From Pseudomonas berkeleyensis (GTDB lineage: Bacteria; Pseudomonadota; Gammaproteobacteria; Pseudomonadales; Pseudomonadaceae), in assembly GCF_014109765.1 (NCBI RefSeq), contig NZ_CP059139.1:5415001-5479000 (forward strand): 64,000 nt of DNA. The letters run 5' to 3'. A model generated the notes under the pieces. The model had not been told where the DNA came from and did no database searches. It saw only the letters and a list, made by a program, of their open reading frames with translations. This document shows, piece after piece, positions 35,465 to 44,113 of the stretch; the stretch's first letter is position 1, and the number at the start of each line of letters is the position of its first letter. The position numbers and the translations under genes are program-made.

Positions 35465-36132
35465 TGCTCGAACAACTGCTGCCCAACGTGTTCTGGCCGG
35501 AAATCTGGCAGGCCAGCCTCGACACCCTGAACATGCTGCTCGGCTCGATGCTGTTCACCGTACTGCTCGGCCTGCCCCTCGGCGTGCTGCTGTTTCTTAC
35601 CGGCCCGCGCCAGCTGTTCGAGCAGTCGGCGCTGTACGGCGCACTGTCGCTGGTGGTGAACATCCTGCGCTCGGTGCCCTTCGTCATCCTGCTGATCCTG
35701 ATGATTCCCTTCACCGAGCTGCTGGTCGGCACCTCGCTGGGCGTCGCCGGCGCCATCCCGCCATTGGTGGTGGGTGCCACGCCGTTCTTCGCGCGCCTGG
35801 TGGAAACCGCCCTGCGTGAAGTGGAGCGCGGCATCATCGAGGCGACCCAGGCGATGGGCGCCACCACCTGGCAGATCATCACCCGCGCGCTGCTTCCCGA
35901 GGCGTTGCCCGGCCTGCTCGCGGCCACCACCGTCACCGCGATTACCCTGGTGTCCTACACCGCCATGAGCGGCCTGATTGGCGGCGGCGGCCTCGGCGAC
36001 CTGGCGGTACGCTACGGCTACCAGCGCTACCAGCCGGACGTCATGGCCGTGACAGTGATCCTGCTGCTGATCCTGGTACAGGTGCTGCAGATGGTCGGTG
36101 ATCGACTGGTCGTACATTTTTCTCGTAAGTGA
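35464..36132 (+). CDS. metI: Methionine ABC transporter permease
   Basis: The 222-aa permease has five hydrophobic segments and the EAA-type coupling loop ALREVERGIIEATQAMGATTWQII (about residues 117-139) that contacts MetN. GGGGLGDLAVRYGYQRYQPDVM near the C-terminus is typical of MetI. It is coupled to metN by a one-base overlap and followed after 64 bp by metQ. Confidence 0.95.
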   Translation: MLEQLLPNVFWPEIWQASLDTLNMLLGSMLFTVLLGLPLGVLLFLTGPRQLFEQSALYGALSLVVNILRSVPFVILLILMIPFTELLVGTSLGVAGAIPPLVVGATPFFARLVETALREVERGIIEATQAMGATTWQIITRALLPEALPGLLAATTVTAITLVSYTAMSGLIGGGGLGDLAVRYGYQRYQPDVMAVTVILLLILVQVLQMVGDRLVVHFSRK

Positions 36133-36196
36133 TGATGAAAAGCGGCGACTCGCCACCCGCGAGACCCGCACCAACCTTCCCAAAAGGAACCTTGAT

Positions 36197-36967
36197 ATGA
36201 AGAAACTGCTGACTGTCATCGCCGCCTGCGCGGCCTTCTCGGCCCAGGCCGCAACCCTCAACGTCGCCGCCACCCCGGTGCCGCACGCGGAGATCCTCGA
36301 GTTCGTCAAACCGGCCCTGGCCAAAGAAGGCGTGGAGCTGAAGGTGCGTGTGTTCACCGACTACGTGCAGCCCAACCTGCAAGTGCAGCAGGGCAACCTG
36401 GACGCCAACTTCTTCCAGCACCAACCGTACCTGGACGAGTTCAATGCCAGCCGTAAGACCGATCTGGTCAGCGTTGCCGGCGTGCATGTCGAGCCCTTCG
36501 GCGCCTACTCCAGCAAGATCAAGAACCTGAGCGAGCTGCCGCAAGGCGCCACCGTGGCCATCCCCAACGATGCCACCAACGGCGGCCGCGCCCTGCTGCT
36601 GCTGCAGAAAGCCGGCGTGATCAAACTCAAGCCGGAAGCCGGCATCCTCGCCACGCCGAAGGACATCGTCGAGAACCCGAAAGCGATCAAGGTGCGTGAG
36701 CTGGAAGCGGCCACCCTGCCGCGCGTGCTGAGCCAGGTCGACCTCGCCCTGATCAACACCAACTACGCCCTGGAAGCCAAGCTGAACCCGACCCAGGACG
36801 CCCTGGCCATCGAAGGCAGCGACTCGCCGTACGTCAACATCCTGGTCACCCGCGCCGACAACAAGGACAGCGATGCCGTGCAGAAGCTGGTCAAGGCCCT
36901 GCACAGCGCCGAGGTGAAGCAGTTCATCGAAGAGAAGTACAAAGGCGCAGTGGTGCCGGCGTTCTGA
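36197..36967 (+). CDS. metQ: Methionine ABC transporter substrate-binding protein
   Basis: The 256-aa binding protein captures methionine for MetNI. It has a signal peptide (MKKLLTVIAACAAFSAQA) and the NlpA-family core: ATPVPHAEIL, DYVQPNLQVQQGNLDANFFQHQPYLD, and IPNDATNGGRALLLLQKAG. There is no clear lipobox at the predicted cleavage point, so it may be free in the periplasm; the IAAC in the signal is too early to be convincing. ATG 36197 follows AAAAGGAACC. A strong terminator follows. Confidence 0.94.
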   Translation: MKKLLTVIAACAAFSAQAATLNVAATPVPHAEILEFVKPALAKEGVELKVRVFTDYVQPNLQVQQGNLDANFFQHQPYLDEFNASRKTDLVSVAGVHVEPFGAYSSKIKNLSELPQGATVAIPNDATNGGRALLLLQKAGVIKLKPEAGILATPKDIVENPKAIKVRELEAATLPRVLSQVDLALINTNYALEAKLNPTQDALAIEGSDSPYVNILVTRADNKDSDAVQKLVKALHSAEVKQFIEEKYKGAVVPAF

Positions 36968-36982
36968 TCGCCTTCGCCCCAA

Positions 36983-37013
36983 CGAAAACCCCGCCAACAG
37001 GCGGGGTTTTCGT
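36983..37013 (+). terminator. Rho-independent terminator of metNIQ
   Basis: CGAAAACCCCGCC-AACAG-GGCGGGGTTTTCG forms a GC-rich stem ending in TTTT, 16 bp after the metQ stop. Confidence 0.85.
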
Positions 37014-37025
37014 TTGGCCCTCTCC

Positions 37026-37089
37026 GTAGGGTGCGCCATGCGCACCTTGCAGGCAGCGCGTATTCCCTGGTGCGCACGGCGCACCCTAC
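37026..37089. repeat. Palindromic repeat, GTAGGGTGCGC family
   Basis: GTAGGGTGCGCCATGCGCACC faces GGTGCGCACGGCGCACCCTAC except for one internal change; only the outer arms are needed to see the palindrome (GTAGGGTGCGC with GCGCACCCTAC). It fills the gap between metQ and a convergent LysR gene. Confidence 0.75.
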
Positions 37090-37979
37090 CCCATCAACCC
37101 CGCCGCCTCCTTGCTCAGCTCTTCCAGCAGGCCTTCCAGCGCTTCGCTGGTGCCTTCATCCGGACGCGTCAGTGCGTAGAACTTGACCGGCAACATCGGC
37201 CGCAACGCCCGCACCTGGATCGGTGCCCCCGGCCCATAACCGGTCAGCGGGTCGACCACCGCCAAGCCCAACCCTTCGGCGACCAGCGAGCGCGCCAGCA
37301 GCCAGGTCTGCACGCGGGCGACCACCTGCGGTGGCTGCGGCGCTTCGCCGAGATGATGATCGAGCAGGCTGCCCAGCGCATCGCGGGTATCCAGCGCCAG
37401 CAGCGGTTCGCCGCCCAGTTCCTGAATATCCAGCGGCTCGTCCAGGCTGTGGATCGGCCAGTGGCCAGGCGGCGCAATGACCACCATCTGCCCCTGCGCC
37501 AGGGTGCGCATGCTCAGACCGGCATGCTTGGGATCCTGCAACGTCAGCGCCAGATCACTCTCGTGCAGCAGCAGATTCTCCACCAGCTCCGGGGTGTGGT
37601 GAGTCGCCAGCTCGTAGGGCACGCCCGGAAAGCGCTTCATCCAGCGCGGAATAACCTTGGGTAATAGGGATTGTGCCAGGCTCGGTGTCGCCACCACCCG
37701 CAAGCTGCGCGCGCTCTGCTGACGCAGCCCACCAGCCAGACGCCGGGCGCGCTGCAGCTCCTCGAATACCCGCGCCGTGGACTGCTCAAGGATTCGCGCT
37801 TCCGGGGTAGGCAACAATTGACCACGCACCCGCTTGAACAGGGTGAAGCCCAGCTGCGCCTCGGCGTGCTGTAGCGCTTTGCTCGCCGCCGGCTGAGAGA
37901 CATTGAGCAGGCTGGCGGCGCCGGTCACCGAACCGGTCTGCAGGATCGCCTGGAAGATTTCGATATGGCGCAGGCGCAC
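37086..37979 (-). CDS. LysR-family regulator, divergent from the D-amino-acid dehydrogenase-like gene
   Basis: The 297-aa protein has the LysR winged helix (GSVTGAASLLNVSQPAASKA, residues about 16-35) and an effector domain ending in a short leucine-rich tail. Start is GTG 37979. It is divergent from the FAD amine dehydrogenase gene at 38096, 116 bp away, so that gene together with ridA and perhaps the TRAP transporter are its probable targets. The inducer may be an amino acid, by analogy with other LysR-oxidase pairs. Confidence 0.87.
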   Translation of the reverse strand: MRLRHIEIFQAILQTGSVTGAASLLNVSQPAASKALQHAEAQLGFTLFKRVRGQLLPTPEARILEQSTARVFEELQRARRLAGGLRQQSARSLRVVATPSLAQSLLPKVIPRWMKRFPGVPYELATHHTPELVENLLLHESDLALTLQDPKHAGLSMRTLAQGQMVVIAPPGHWPIHSLDEPLDIQELGGEPLLALDTRDALGSLLDHHLGEAPQPPQVVARVQTWLLARSLVAEGLGLAVVDPLTGYGPGAPIQVRALRPMLPVKFYALTRPDEGTSEALEGLLEELSKEAAGLMG

Positions 37980-38095
37980 GGCGCAACCCTCAAGAACATA
38001 ACCAAAGGTAATACTCTAGAGCCATCTATTCATTGGTTCCAGCCTGCGAGGCGCCGCTACAGTCCGACGCATGTTTCATTGTTCGAGGCTGTGAC

Positions 38096-39343
38096 ATGTC
38101 CAAGCAGGTTGCCATCATTGGCGGTGGCGTCATCGGGATGGCCAGTGCCTATGCACTGGTGCGCGCCGGGCATCAGGTAACCCTGATCGAGGCGCAGACC
38201 CAGCCTGGCCTGGAGACCAGCTTCGCCAACGGCGGCCAGCTCAGCTACCGCTACGTGTCGCCGCTGCCGGATGCCGGCGTGCCGCTGAAAGCCATCGCCT
38301 GGATGCTGCAGGGCGCCAGCGCGCCCTTGCAGTTCCGCCCGCGCCTGTCGACCGATCAGTGGCAGTGGTGCCTGAACTTCCTCGCTGCCTGCCGCCGTTC
38401 GGTGAACCAGCGCAACGGCGGTCACCTGCTGCGCCTTGCCCTTTACAGCCAGGCGGTACTGCAACAGTGGCGCGAGCAGGATGGCCTCGACGGCTTCGCC
38501 TGGAAGCGCAACGGCAAGCTGGTGGTCTATCGCTCGCAAGCAACCTTCGCTACTGCAGCCGGCAAGATTGCCGAAGGCGATGAACAACGAGCGCTCTCGG
38601 TCGACGAATGCCTGGCGCTGGAGCCCGCGCTGACCGATGTGGCCGACAAGCTGGCGGGCGGCATCTTCAGCGCATCCGACGAAGCTGCCGACTGTTTCCT
38701 GTTCTGCCAGGCACTGGAGCAGCGCCTGCAAGCCAGCGTCCGTTACTGGCGCCTGCGCGATCAGGTAACCGGCACCCACCACGAAGGTTCTCGCATCAAG
38801 GCCCTGACCCTGGCCAACGGCTCGGAGCTGGAAGCGGACGAGTTCATCCTCGCCGCCGGTAACGGCAGCCAGGCCATCGCCGCACCGCTGGGCATCAAGC
38901 TGGGACTCTATCCGCTCAAGGGCTACAGCCTGTCGCTGCCTGCCGCCAACGGCGATGGCTGCCCGCAGATCAGCGTCACCGATTTCGACCGCAAGACGGT
39001 CTACGCCCGCCTCGGCGGCCAGCTTCGAGTGGCCGCCATGGTCGACATTGGTGCTCATGACAATCAAGTCGACCCACGGCGCATGCAGGCGCTACGCGCC
39101 AATTGCGAAGAAACCTTTCCCCGCGCCGGCCGTTACGCCGAAGCGCGCGAGTGGGCCGGCCAGCGCCCGTCCACCGCCACCGGCACGCCGCTACTGGGCG
39201 CTACACCTTACGACAATTTCTGGCTCAACGTCGGCCACGGCAGCCTCGGTTTCACCCTGGCCTGCGCCAGCGGACAGATTCTCGCCGAACTGATCGGCGG
39301 CGCAGCCAGCCCCATCGACCTGACCGGCCTGCGTGCCGGTTGA
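38096..39343 (+). CDS. FAD-dependent D-amino-acid dehydrogenase-like oxidoreductase
   Basis: The 415-aa enzyme has the N-terminal FAD-binding GGGVIGMASAYALVRAGHQVT (within residues 8-30; dinucleotide fold) and the DadA-type block ETSFANGGQLSYRYVSPLPD. DadA family members oxidise D-amino acids to 2-imino acids that hydrolyse to keto acids and ammonia, passing electrons to quinones. It is not the usual dadA operon (no alanine racemase beside it), so its substrate may differ from D-alanine. ridA follows 26 bp on and would remove the reactive imine product. Confidence 0.85.
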   Translation: MSKQVAIIGGGVIGMASAYALVRAGHQVTLIEAQTQPGLETSFANGGQLSYRYVSPLPDAGVPLKAIAWMLQGASAPLQFRPRLSTDQWQWCLNFLAACRRSVNQRNGGHLLRLALYSQAVLQQWREQDGLDGFAWKRNGKLVVYRSQATFATAAGKIAEGDEQRALSVDECLALEPALTDVADKLAGGIFSASDEAADCFLFCQALEQRLQASVRYWRLRDQVTGTHHEGSRIKALTLANGSELEADEFILAAGNGSQAIAAPLGIKLGLYPLKGYSLSLPAANGDGCPQISVTDFDRKTVYARLGGQLRVAAMVDIGAHDNQVDPRRMQALRANCEETFPRAGRYAEAREWAGQRPSTATGTPLLGATPYDNFWLNVGHGSLGFTLACASGQILAELIGGAASPIDLTGLRAG

Positions 39344-39369
39344 ACCTTGCGCACCATTAGGAGAACACC

Positions 39370-39726
39370 ATGAGCATCCAGCGTATCGACAGCAATCCTC
39401 GCCTCAGCGGCGCGGTGATCCACGGCGGGCTGGTCTACCTATCCGGCCAGGTGCCAACCGACCGCAGCCTGGACTGCGCCGGACAGACCCGCGAAGTCCT
39501 GGCCAAGATCGACGATCTGCTGGCCCGCGCCGGCACCGACAAGACTCGTCTGCTCAGCGCGCAGATCTGGCTGAAAGATATTGCGACAGACTTTTCGGCC
39601 ATGAACGAGGTATGGGCTGCCTGGTTGCCGCAAAATAGCGCACCTGCCCGCGCCACCCTTCAGGCTCCGCTGGCATCCGAGGATGTACTGGTGGAAATCA
39701 TGCTGACCGCCGCCCTCCCGGAGTGA
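39370..39726 (+). CDS. RidA-family enamine/imine deaminase
   Basis: A 118-aa protein of the RidA/YjgF family. Visible family blocks are IHGGLVYLSGQVPTD near residues 17-31 and the C-terminal ARATLQAPLASEDVLVEIMLTAA with the conserved Arg in PARAT and Glu in VEIM that form the active site. The family hydrolyses reactive imines and enamines from amino acid oxidation. Its place right after an amino-acid dehydrogenase-like gene, with GGAG before the ATG, points to joint expression and detoxification of that enzyme's product. Confidence 0.92.
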   Translation: MSIQRIDSNPRLSGAVIHGGLVYLSGQVPTDRSLDCAGQTREVLAKIDDLLARAGTDKTRLLSAQIWLKDIATDFSAMNEVWAAWLPQNSAPARATLQAPLASEDVLVEIMLTAALPE

Positions 39727-39895
39727 GCCTGAGACTGTTGAGAATTTCGCGAGCCGAAGCCTGCTCCTGATGCAGCAGTGCCGAAGCGCAGCGAGCCTTG
39801 AACAGGGTTAAGTGGCGCGGTGATAGCCATTGGATAGGCAAGGCCTGCGGTTTGGGCCAAGCACAACAATCGACTAGAACAACAGGAAGCATCCC

Positions 39896-40876
39896 ATGAA
39901 GAAATTCGCGATTTCCGGTGTATTCACCTCCGTGGCAGCGGCATTGGCCCTGTCCGCCACCAGCTCGCTCAGTCATGCGCAGGAGCGCTTCGTCACCATC
40001 GGCACCGGCGGCCAGACCGGCGTCTACTACGTTGCCGGGCAGTCCATCTGCCGTTTCGTCAACCGCCTGGGCACCGACCAGGGCGTACGTTGCAACGCAC
40101 CGTCCACCGCCGCCAGCGTGTACAACATCAACGCCCTGCGCACCGGTGAATTCAACTTCGGTTTCATCCAGTCCGACCACCAGTACAAGGCCATGAACGG
40201 CCTGGCGCCGTTCGACAAGCAAGGCCCGATGGAAGAGATGCGCAGCGTGCTGTCGATGCAGACCGAGGTGCTGACCATCCTCGCCAGCGTCGCCTCCGGT
40301 GTGGAAAGCTTCGATGACCTGGCCGGCAAGCGCGTCAATATCGGCGTACCAGGTTCGGGTAGCCGCGACACCTTCGAAGAAGTCATGGAAGCCAAGGGCT
40401 GGACGCGCTCCAGCTTCGCCCTGGCCGCTGAACTGCGCCCTGCCGAAATGGCCTCGGCCATGGCCGACAACCGCCTGGATGTGATGACCTACGTGGTCGG
40501 CCACCCCAACGGCGCGATCCAGGAAGGCCTAAGCGTGGTCTCCGGCAAACTGATCCCGGTGGAAGGCCCGGACATCGACAAGTTCCTCGAAGAGAAAACC
40601 TACTACATCAAGACCGAAGTACCTGGCGGCCTCTATCCGGGCGTCGACCAGCCGGTACCGTCGCTGGGCGGCAAGGCGCTGCTGGCGACCAGCAGCAAGA
40701 CCGATCCGGAACTGGTCTACCTGGTGGTCAAATCGATCTTCGAGAACTTCGACCGCTTCAAGCGCCTGCACCCGGCCTTCGCCAATCTGGAAGAGAAGGA
40801 GATGATCTCCGCCGGTCTGAGCGCCCCGCTGCATGAAGGTGCCGAGCGTTACTACAAGGAGCGTGGCTGGCTCTGA
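39896..40876 (+). CDS. TAXI-family TRAP transporter substrate-binding protein
   Basis: The 326-aa periplasmic protein has a signal peptide cleaved after SHA (about residue 30) and the TAXI family opening FVTIGTGGQTGVYYVAGQSICRFVN, with GVPGSGSRDTFEEVM later. It delivers substrate to the fused TRAP permease encoded 115 bp downstream. TAXI proteins bind carboxylates such as glutamate; the neighbouring amino-acid oxidase and RidA genes favour an amino acid or related acid. Confidence 0.92.
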   Translation: MKKFAISGVFTSVAAALALSATSSLSHAQERFVTIGTGGQTGVYYVAGQSICRFVNRLGTDQGVRCNAPSTAASVYNINALRTGEFNFGFIQSDHQYKAMNGLAPFDKQGPMEEMRSVLSMQTEVLTILASVASGVESFDDLAGKRVNIGVPGSGSRDTFEEVMEAKGWTRSSFALAAELRPAEMASAMADNRLDVMTYVVGHPNGAIQEGLSVVSGKLIPVEGPDIDKFLEEKTYYIKTEVPGGLYPGVDQPVPSLGGKALLATSSKTDPELVYLVVKSIFENFDRFKRLHPAFANLEEKEMISAGLSAPLHEGAERYYKERGWL

Positions 40877-40946
40877 CAGAGCCGCCACCCCGCCTGTTGC
40901 GGTCTGAGCCGGGCAAGCGGAGAGACCACTCGCGTCACCGAGATTA

Positions 40947-40973
40947 CCGGCCGATCCTTCAGGATCGGCCGTT
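40947..40973 (+). terminator. Hairpin between the TRAP binding-protein and permease genes
   Basis: CCGGCCGATCC-TTC-AGGATCGGCCG followed by a weak TTTG. The stem is perfect over ten pairs, but the T-tract is poor, so it may act as an attenuator that keeps permease levels below those of the binding protein. Confidence 0.55.
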
Positions 40974-40991
40974 TGATTTGGAGCTGCACCC

Positions 40992-43556
40992 ATGAATCAA
41001 CAGAGCGCTGCCGAACTCGCTGCCCAGGAAACCGGTGCTCGTTCCCCGAGCGGGGTGATGGCCGGGCTGATCGCCACCCTGGCCCTGAGCTGGTCGCTGT
41101 TCCAGTTGTGGCTGGTTTCACCCCTGCCGTTCATTTTCAGTTTTGGCATCTTCAATGATGCCGAAGCCAGGGCCATCCACCTGGCCTTCGCCCTGACCCT
41201 GGCCTTTCTGGTCTATCCCGCATTCAGTCGTTCACCGCGCAGCCACGTGCCCTGGCACGACCTGCTGTTCGCCCTGCTGGCTGGCGCGGCGGTGCTCTAC
41301 CTGTTCATCTTCTACCGCGAACTCTCCAGCCGGCCAGGCACACCGACCAGCCTCGACCTGCTCACCGCGCTGATCGGCATCCCGCTGCTGCTGGAAGCCA
41401 CGCGCCGCAGCCTCGGCCCGGCGCTGGCGGTGATCGCCCTGGTGTTTCTCGTCTATTCCGTCGCCGGCCCGTGGATGCCCGGCATGCTGTCGCACCGCGG
41501 TGTGTCCTGGGAGGCGCTGGCCAACCACCAGTGGCTGAGCAGCGAAGGTGTATTCGGCGTGGCGCTGGGCGTGTCCACGGCCTTCGTCTTTCTCTTCGTG
41601 CTGTTCGGCGCCATGCTCGACCGCGCCGGCGCCGGCCATTACTTCATCCAGCTGGCGTTCTCCATGCTCGGGCACATGCGCGGCGGCCCGGCCAAGGCCT
41701 CGGTGATCGGCTCGATGCTGACCAGCCTGATGTCCGGCTCGTCCATCGCCAACGTGGTCACCACCGGCCCCTTCACCATTCCGATGATGAAGAAGGTCGG
41801 CTACCCCGGCACCAAGGCCGCCGCCATCGAAGTGGCCGCCTCGACCAACGGCCAGATGATGCCGCCGGTAATGGGCGCTGCAGCCTTCCTGATGATCGAG
41901 TACGTCGGCATTCCCTATGTCGAGGTGCTCAAGCACGCCCTGTTGCCGGCGACCATTTCCTACATCACCCTGCTCTGGCTGGTGCACCTGGAAGCGGTCA
42001 AGCAGGGCATGGCCGGCCTGCCGCGGCCAACGCCGAAGCCCATTCTGCTGCGCCTGATGACGCTGAGCTTCGGCATCGCCCTGGTCAGCGCCCTGGCCCT
42101 GGCCGTGTACTACGGCCTCGGCTGGCTCAAGCCGCTGTTTGGCAGCAATGCCAGCTGGGTGATCGCCGGGCTGATCGCCATTGCCTACCTGGTGCTGATC
42201 CGTATTTCCGCCGGGGTCGAACAGCTCGCCGCGGAAGACCCGGAAACCGCCCTGACCCAGTTGCCGGACACCCGCAAGGTGTTCCTCTCCGGCCTGCACT
42301 TCCTGCTGCCGATGGTGATCCTGGTCTGGTGCCTGATGGTCGAGCGCCTGTCCCCCGGCCTGTCGGCCTTCTGGGGCGTGCTGTCTTTGATCGTCATCCT
42401 CATCACCCAACGCCCGCTGCTCAACCTGATGCGCCGCGACCCGCTGCGTCGCGCCGGCACCCTGCGCAATGGTCTGTATGACCTGTACGCCGCACTGCAG
42501 GCTGGTGCACGCGGCATGATCGGCATCGGCGTGGCCACCGCCACCGCCGGCATCGTGGTCGGCGCCATCTCGCAGACCGGCGTCGGCATCGTTCTCGCCG
42601 ACCTGGTGGAAACCCTGTCGATGGGCAACCTGCTGCTGATGCTGGTGCTCACCGGGGTGTTCTGCGTGGTGCTCGGCCTCGGCCTGCCGACCACTGCCAA
42701 CTACATCGTGGTGTCGTCGCTGATGGCGCCGGTGATCGTCTCGCTCGGCCAGCAGCACGGTCTGGTGGTGCCGCTGATCGCGGTGCACATGTTCGTCTTC
42801 TACTTCGGCCTGCTGGCCGACTCCACACCACCGGTGGGGCTGGCCTCGTTCGCGGCGGCGGCAATCGCCAAGGACGACCCGATCAAGACCGGTATCCAGG
42901 CCTTCATCTACGATGCGCGCAGCATCGTCTGGCCGTTCATGTTCATCTTCAACACCGACCTGTTGCTGATCGACGTGACCGTCACCCAGGGCATCATCAC
43001 CTTCTTCAGCGCCACGCTGGCGATGCTGGTGTTCGCCTCGGCCACCCAAGGCTGGTTCATCACCCGCAACCGCTGGTTCGAACTGCCGTTGCTGCTGCTG
43101 ATTTCCTTCACCCTGTTCCGCCCGGACTTCTGGCTGGATCGCATCACCCCGCCCTACCACAGCGAGCCACCGGCACGTTTCGCCGAAGCGCTGGAGCAGG
43201 CCGAACCCGGCGACGATCTACGCCTGGTGGTGCGCCAGGAGGAAGTGGACGGCAGCACCCGCGACCTGACGGTGATGTTCAAGGTGCCGGACAGTGTGCC
43301 CGAGGAACGCCTGGAGGCCCTCGGCCTGACGCTGTATGAAGAGGGCGAGCGCACCCTGATCGACGCGGTGAGCTTCAGATCGGCAGCCGAACGCGCCGGC
43401 CTGCAGTTCGATCAGGAAATTCTCGAACTGCAGATGGAATCCCACCGTCCTCCCAAGGAAATCATGTGGATTCCAGCGGTTCTCCTGCTCGGCCTGATGG
43501 GCTGGCTGCAACTGCGCCGGGCGCGGGCGCAGCAACTGCCGCAGACCTTGTTCTGA
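40992..43556 (+). CDS. TRAP transporter fused permease (DctQ-DctM type) with C-terminal DUF3394
   Basis: The 854-aa protein fuses the small (4-helix) and large (12-helix) membrane subunits of a TRAP transporter. The large-subunit part includes AAIEVAASTNGQMMPPVMGAAAF and LGLGLPTTANYIVVSSLMAPV, motifs of the 4TM/12TM fusion family paired with TAXI proteins. A 120-residue soluble region near the C-terminus (about 715-825, with LRLVVRQEEVDGSTRDLTVMF), followed by a last helix, matches DUF3394. It imports its substrate with a sodium gradient. A perfect hairpin ends the gene. Confidence 0.93.
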   Translation: MNQQSAAELAAQETGARSPSGVMAGLIATLALSWSLFQLWLVSPLPFIFSFGIFNDAEARAIHLAFALTLAFLVYPAFSRSPRSHVPWHDLLFALLAGAAVLYLFIFYRELSSRPGTPTSLDLLTALIGIPLLLEATRRSLGPALAVIALVFLVYSVAGPWMPGMLSHRGVSWEALANHQWLSSEGVFGVALGVSTAFVFLFVLFGAMLDRAGAGHYFIQLAFSMLGHMRGGPAKASVIGSMLTSLMSGSSIANVVTTGPFTIPMMKKVGYPGTKAAAIEVAASTNGQMMPPVMGAAAFLMIEYVGIPYVEVLKHALLPATISYITLLWLVHLEAVKQGMAGLPRPTPKPILLRLMTLSFGIALVSALALAVYYGLGWLKPLFGSNASWVIAGLIAIAYLVLIRISAGVEQLAAEDPETALTQLPDTRKVFLSGLHFLLPMVILVWCLMVERLSPGLSAFWGVLSLIVILITQRPLLNLMRRDPLRRAGTLRNGLYDLYAALQAGARGMIGIGVATATAGIVVGAISQTGVGIVLADLVETLSMGNLLLMLVLTGVFCVVLGLGLPTTANYIVVSSLMAPVIVSLGQQHGLVVPLIAVHMFVFYFGLLADSTPPVGLASFAAAAIAKDDPIKTGIQAFIYDARSIVWPFMFIFNTDLLLIDVTVTQGIITFFSATLAMLVFASATQGWFITRNRWFELPLLLLISFTLFRPDFWLDRITPPYHSEPPARFAEALEQAEPGDDLRLVVRQEEVDGSTRDLTVMFKVPDSVPEERLEALGLTLYEEGERTLIDAVSFRSAAERAGLQFDQEILELQMESHRPPKEIMWIPAVLLLGLMGWLQLRRARAQQLPQTLF

Positions 43557-43561
43557 AGGGA

Positions 43562-43586
43562 AAAGGCGCTCCTCTGGAGCGCCTTT
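43562..43586 (+). terminator. Terminator-like hairpin after the TRAP permease
   Basis: AAAGGCGCTCC-TCT-GGAGCGCCTTT is a perfect 11-bp stem 5 bp after the stop codon, with only a short T run at its base. Confidence 0.7.
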
Positions 43587-43588
43587 GG

Positions 43589-43641
43589 GTAGGGTGCGCC
43601 GTGCGCACCACGAGATCGCCGGTGCGCACGGCGCACCCTAC
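43589..43641. repeat. Palindromic repeat, GTAGGGTGCGC family
   Basis: GTAGGGTGCGCCGTGCGCACC faces GGTGCGCACGGCGCACCCTAC almost exactly around a 13-bp centre; the arms here are the best-preserved copy in the window. It touches the terminator hairpin on its left and another REP type on its right. Confidence 0.8.
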
Positions 43642-43655
43642 GGAGCCACAGCCCT

Positions 43656-43700
43656 GTAGCCCGGATGCACGCTGACCGTCCCGGATTGCATCCGGGCTAC
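43656..43700. repeat. REP-like palindrome, CCGGATGCAATCCGG type
   Basis: GTAGCCCGGATGCA faces TGCATCCGGGCTAC. It is the second copy of the unit at 33286-33346, here with a shorter centre. Confidence 0.7.
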
Positions 43701-43714
43701 GGGATCTTGCCCCC

Positions 43715-44113
43715 CTACCCGGCCTTCGGTTTCTCCGGCCGTGTCCAGATGAACAGCGCACCGCAACTCATGCCGGCCGCGGCGAACAGCACCGACGGCA
43801 GGTGATCGACCGTCAGCAACAGGACGGCCAAAGCCACCAGCATGCTCAGGCTGGCCACCCATTTGGTGCGTCGGGCGATCAGACCGCCGTTCTTCCAGTC
43901 ACGCAGCAGTGGGCCAAAGATACGATGGTTCTCCAGCCAGGCGGCCAACCGTGGTGAGCTGCGTGAAGCCGCCCAGGCGGCAAGCAGAACGAACTCGGTA
44001 GTGGGCAGCCCCGGCAGTATCACGCCGAGCATGGCCATGCCGATGCTCAGGTAGGCCACCAGCAACCACAGCCAGCGCTGCCAGGCCGAACGCGCCAGCG
44101 TGGCTTCAGGCAA
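43715..44113 (-). CDS. YbaN-family (DUF454) inner membrane protein
   Basis: The product, about 132 aa, has three hydrophobic segments and the family core LGVILPGLPTTEFVLLAAWAASRSS followed by NHRIFGPLLRDWKNGGLI. No ATG fits the family length; a TTG at 44113 lies within TTGCCTGA overlapping the stop of the heme oxygenase gene, suggesting coupled translation. The function of YbaN is unknown, but it accompanies heme oxygenase genes in Pseudomonas, and here would be co-expressed with hemO. Confidence 0.75.
   Translation of the reverse strand: MPEATLARSAWQRWLWLLVAYLSIGMAMLGVILPGLPTTEFVLLAAWAASRSSPRLAAWLENHRIFGPLLRDWKNGGLIARRTKWVASLSMLVALAVLLLTVDHLPSVLFAAAGMSCGALFIWTRPEKPKAG

Noticed and set aside
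41232..43160. 642-codon frame on the minus strand
   Set aside because: Antisense to the TRAP permease; composition (Gln, His, Arg, Gly) is typical of the reverse of hydrophobic GC-rich codons.
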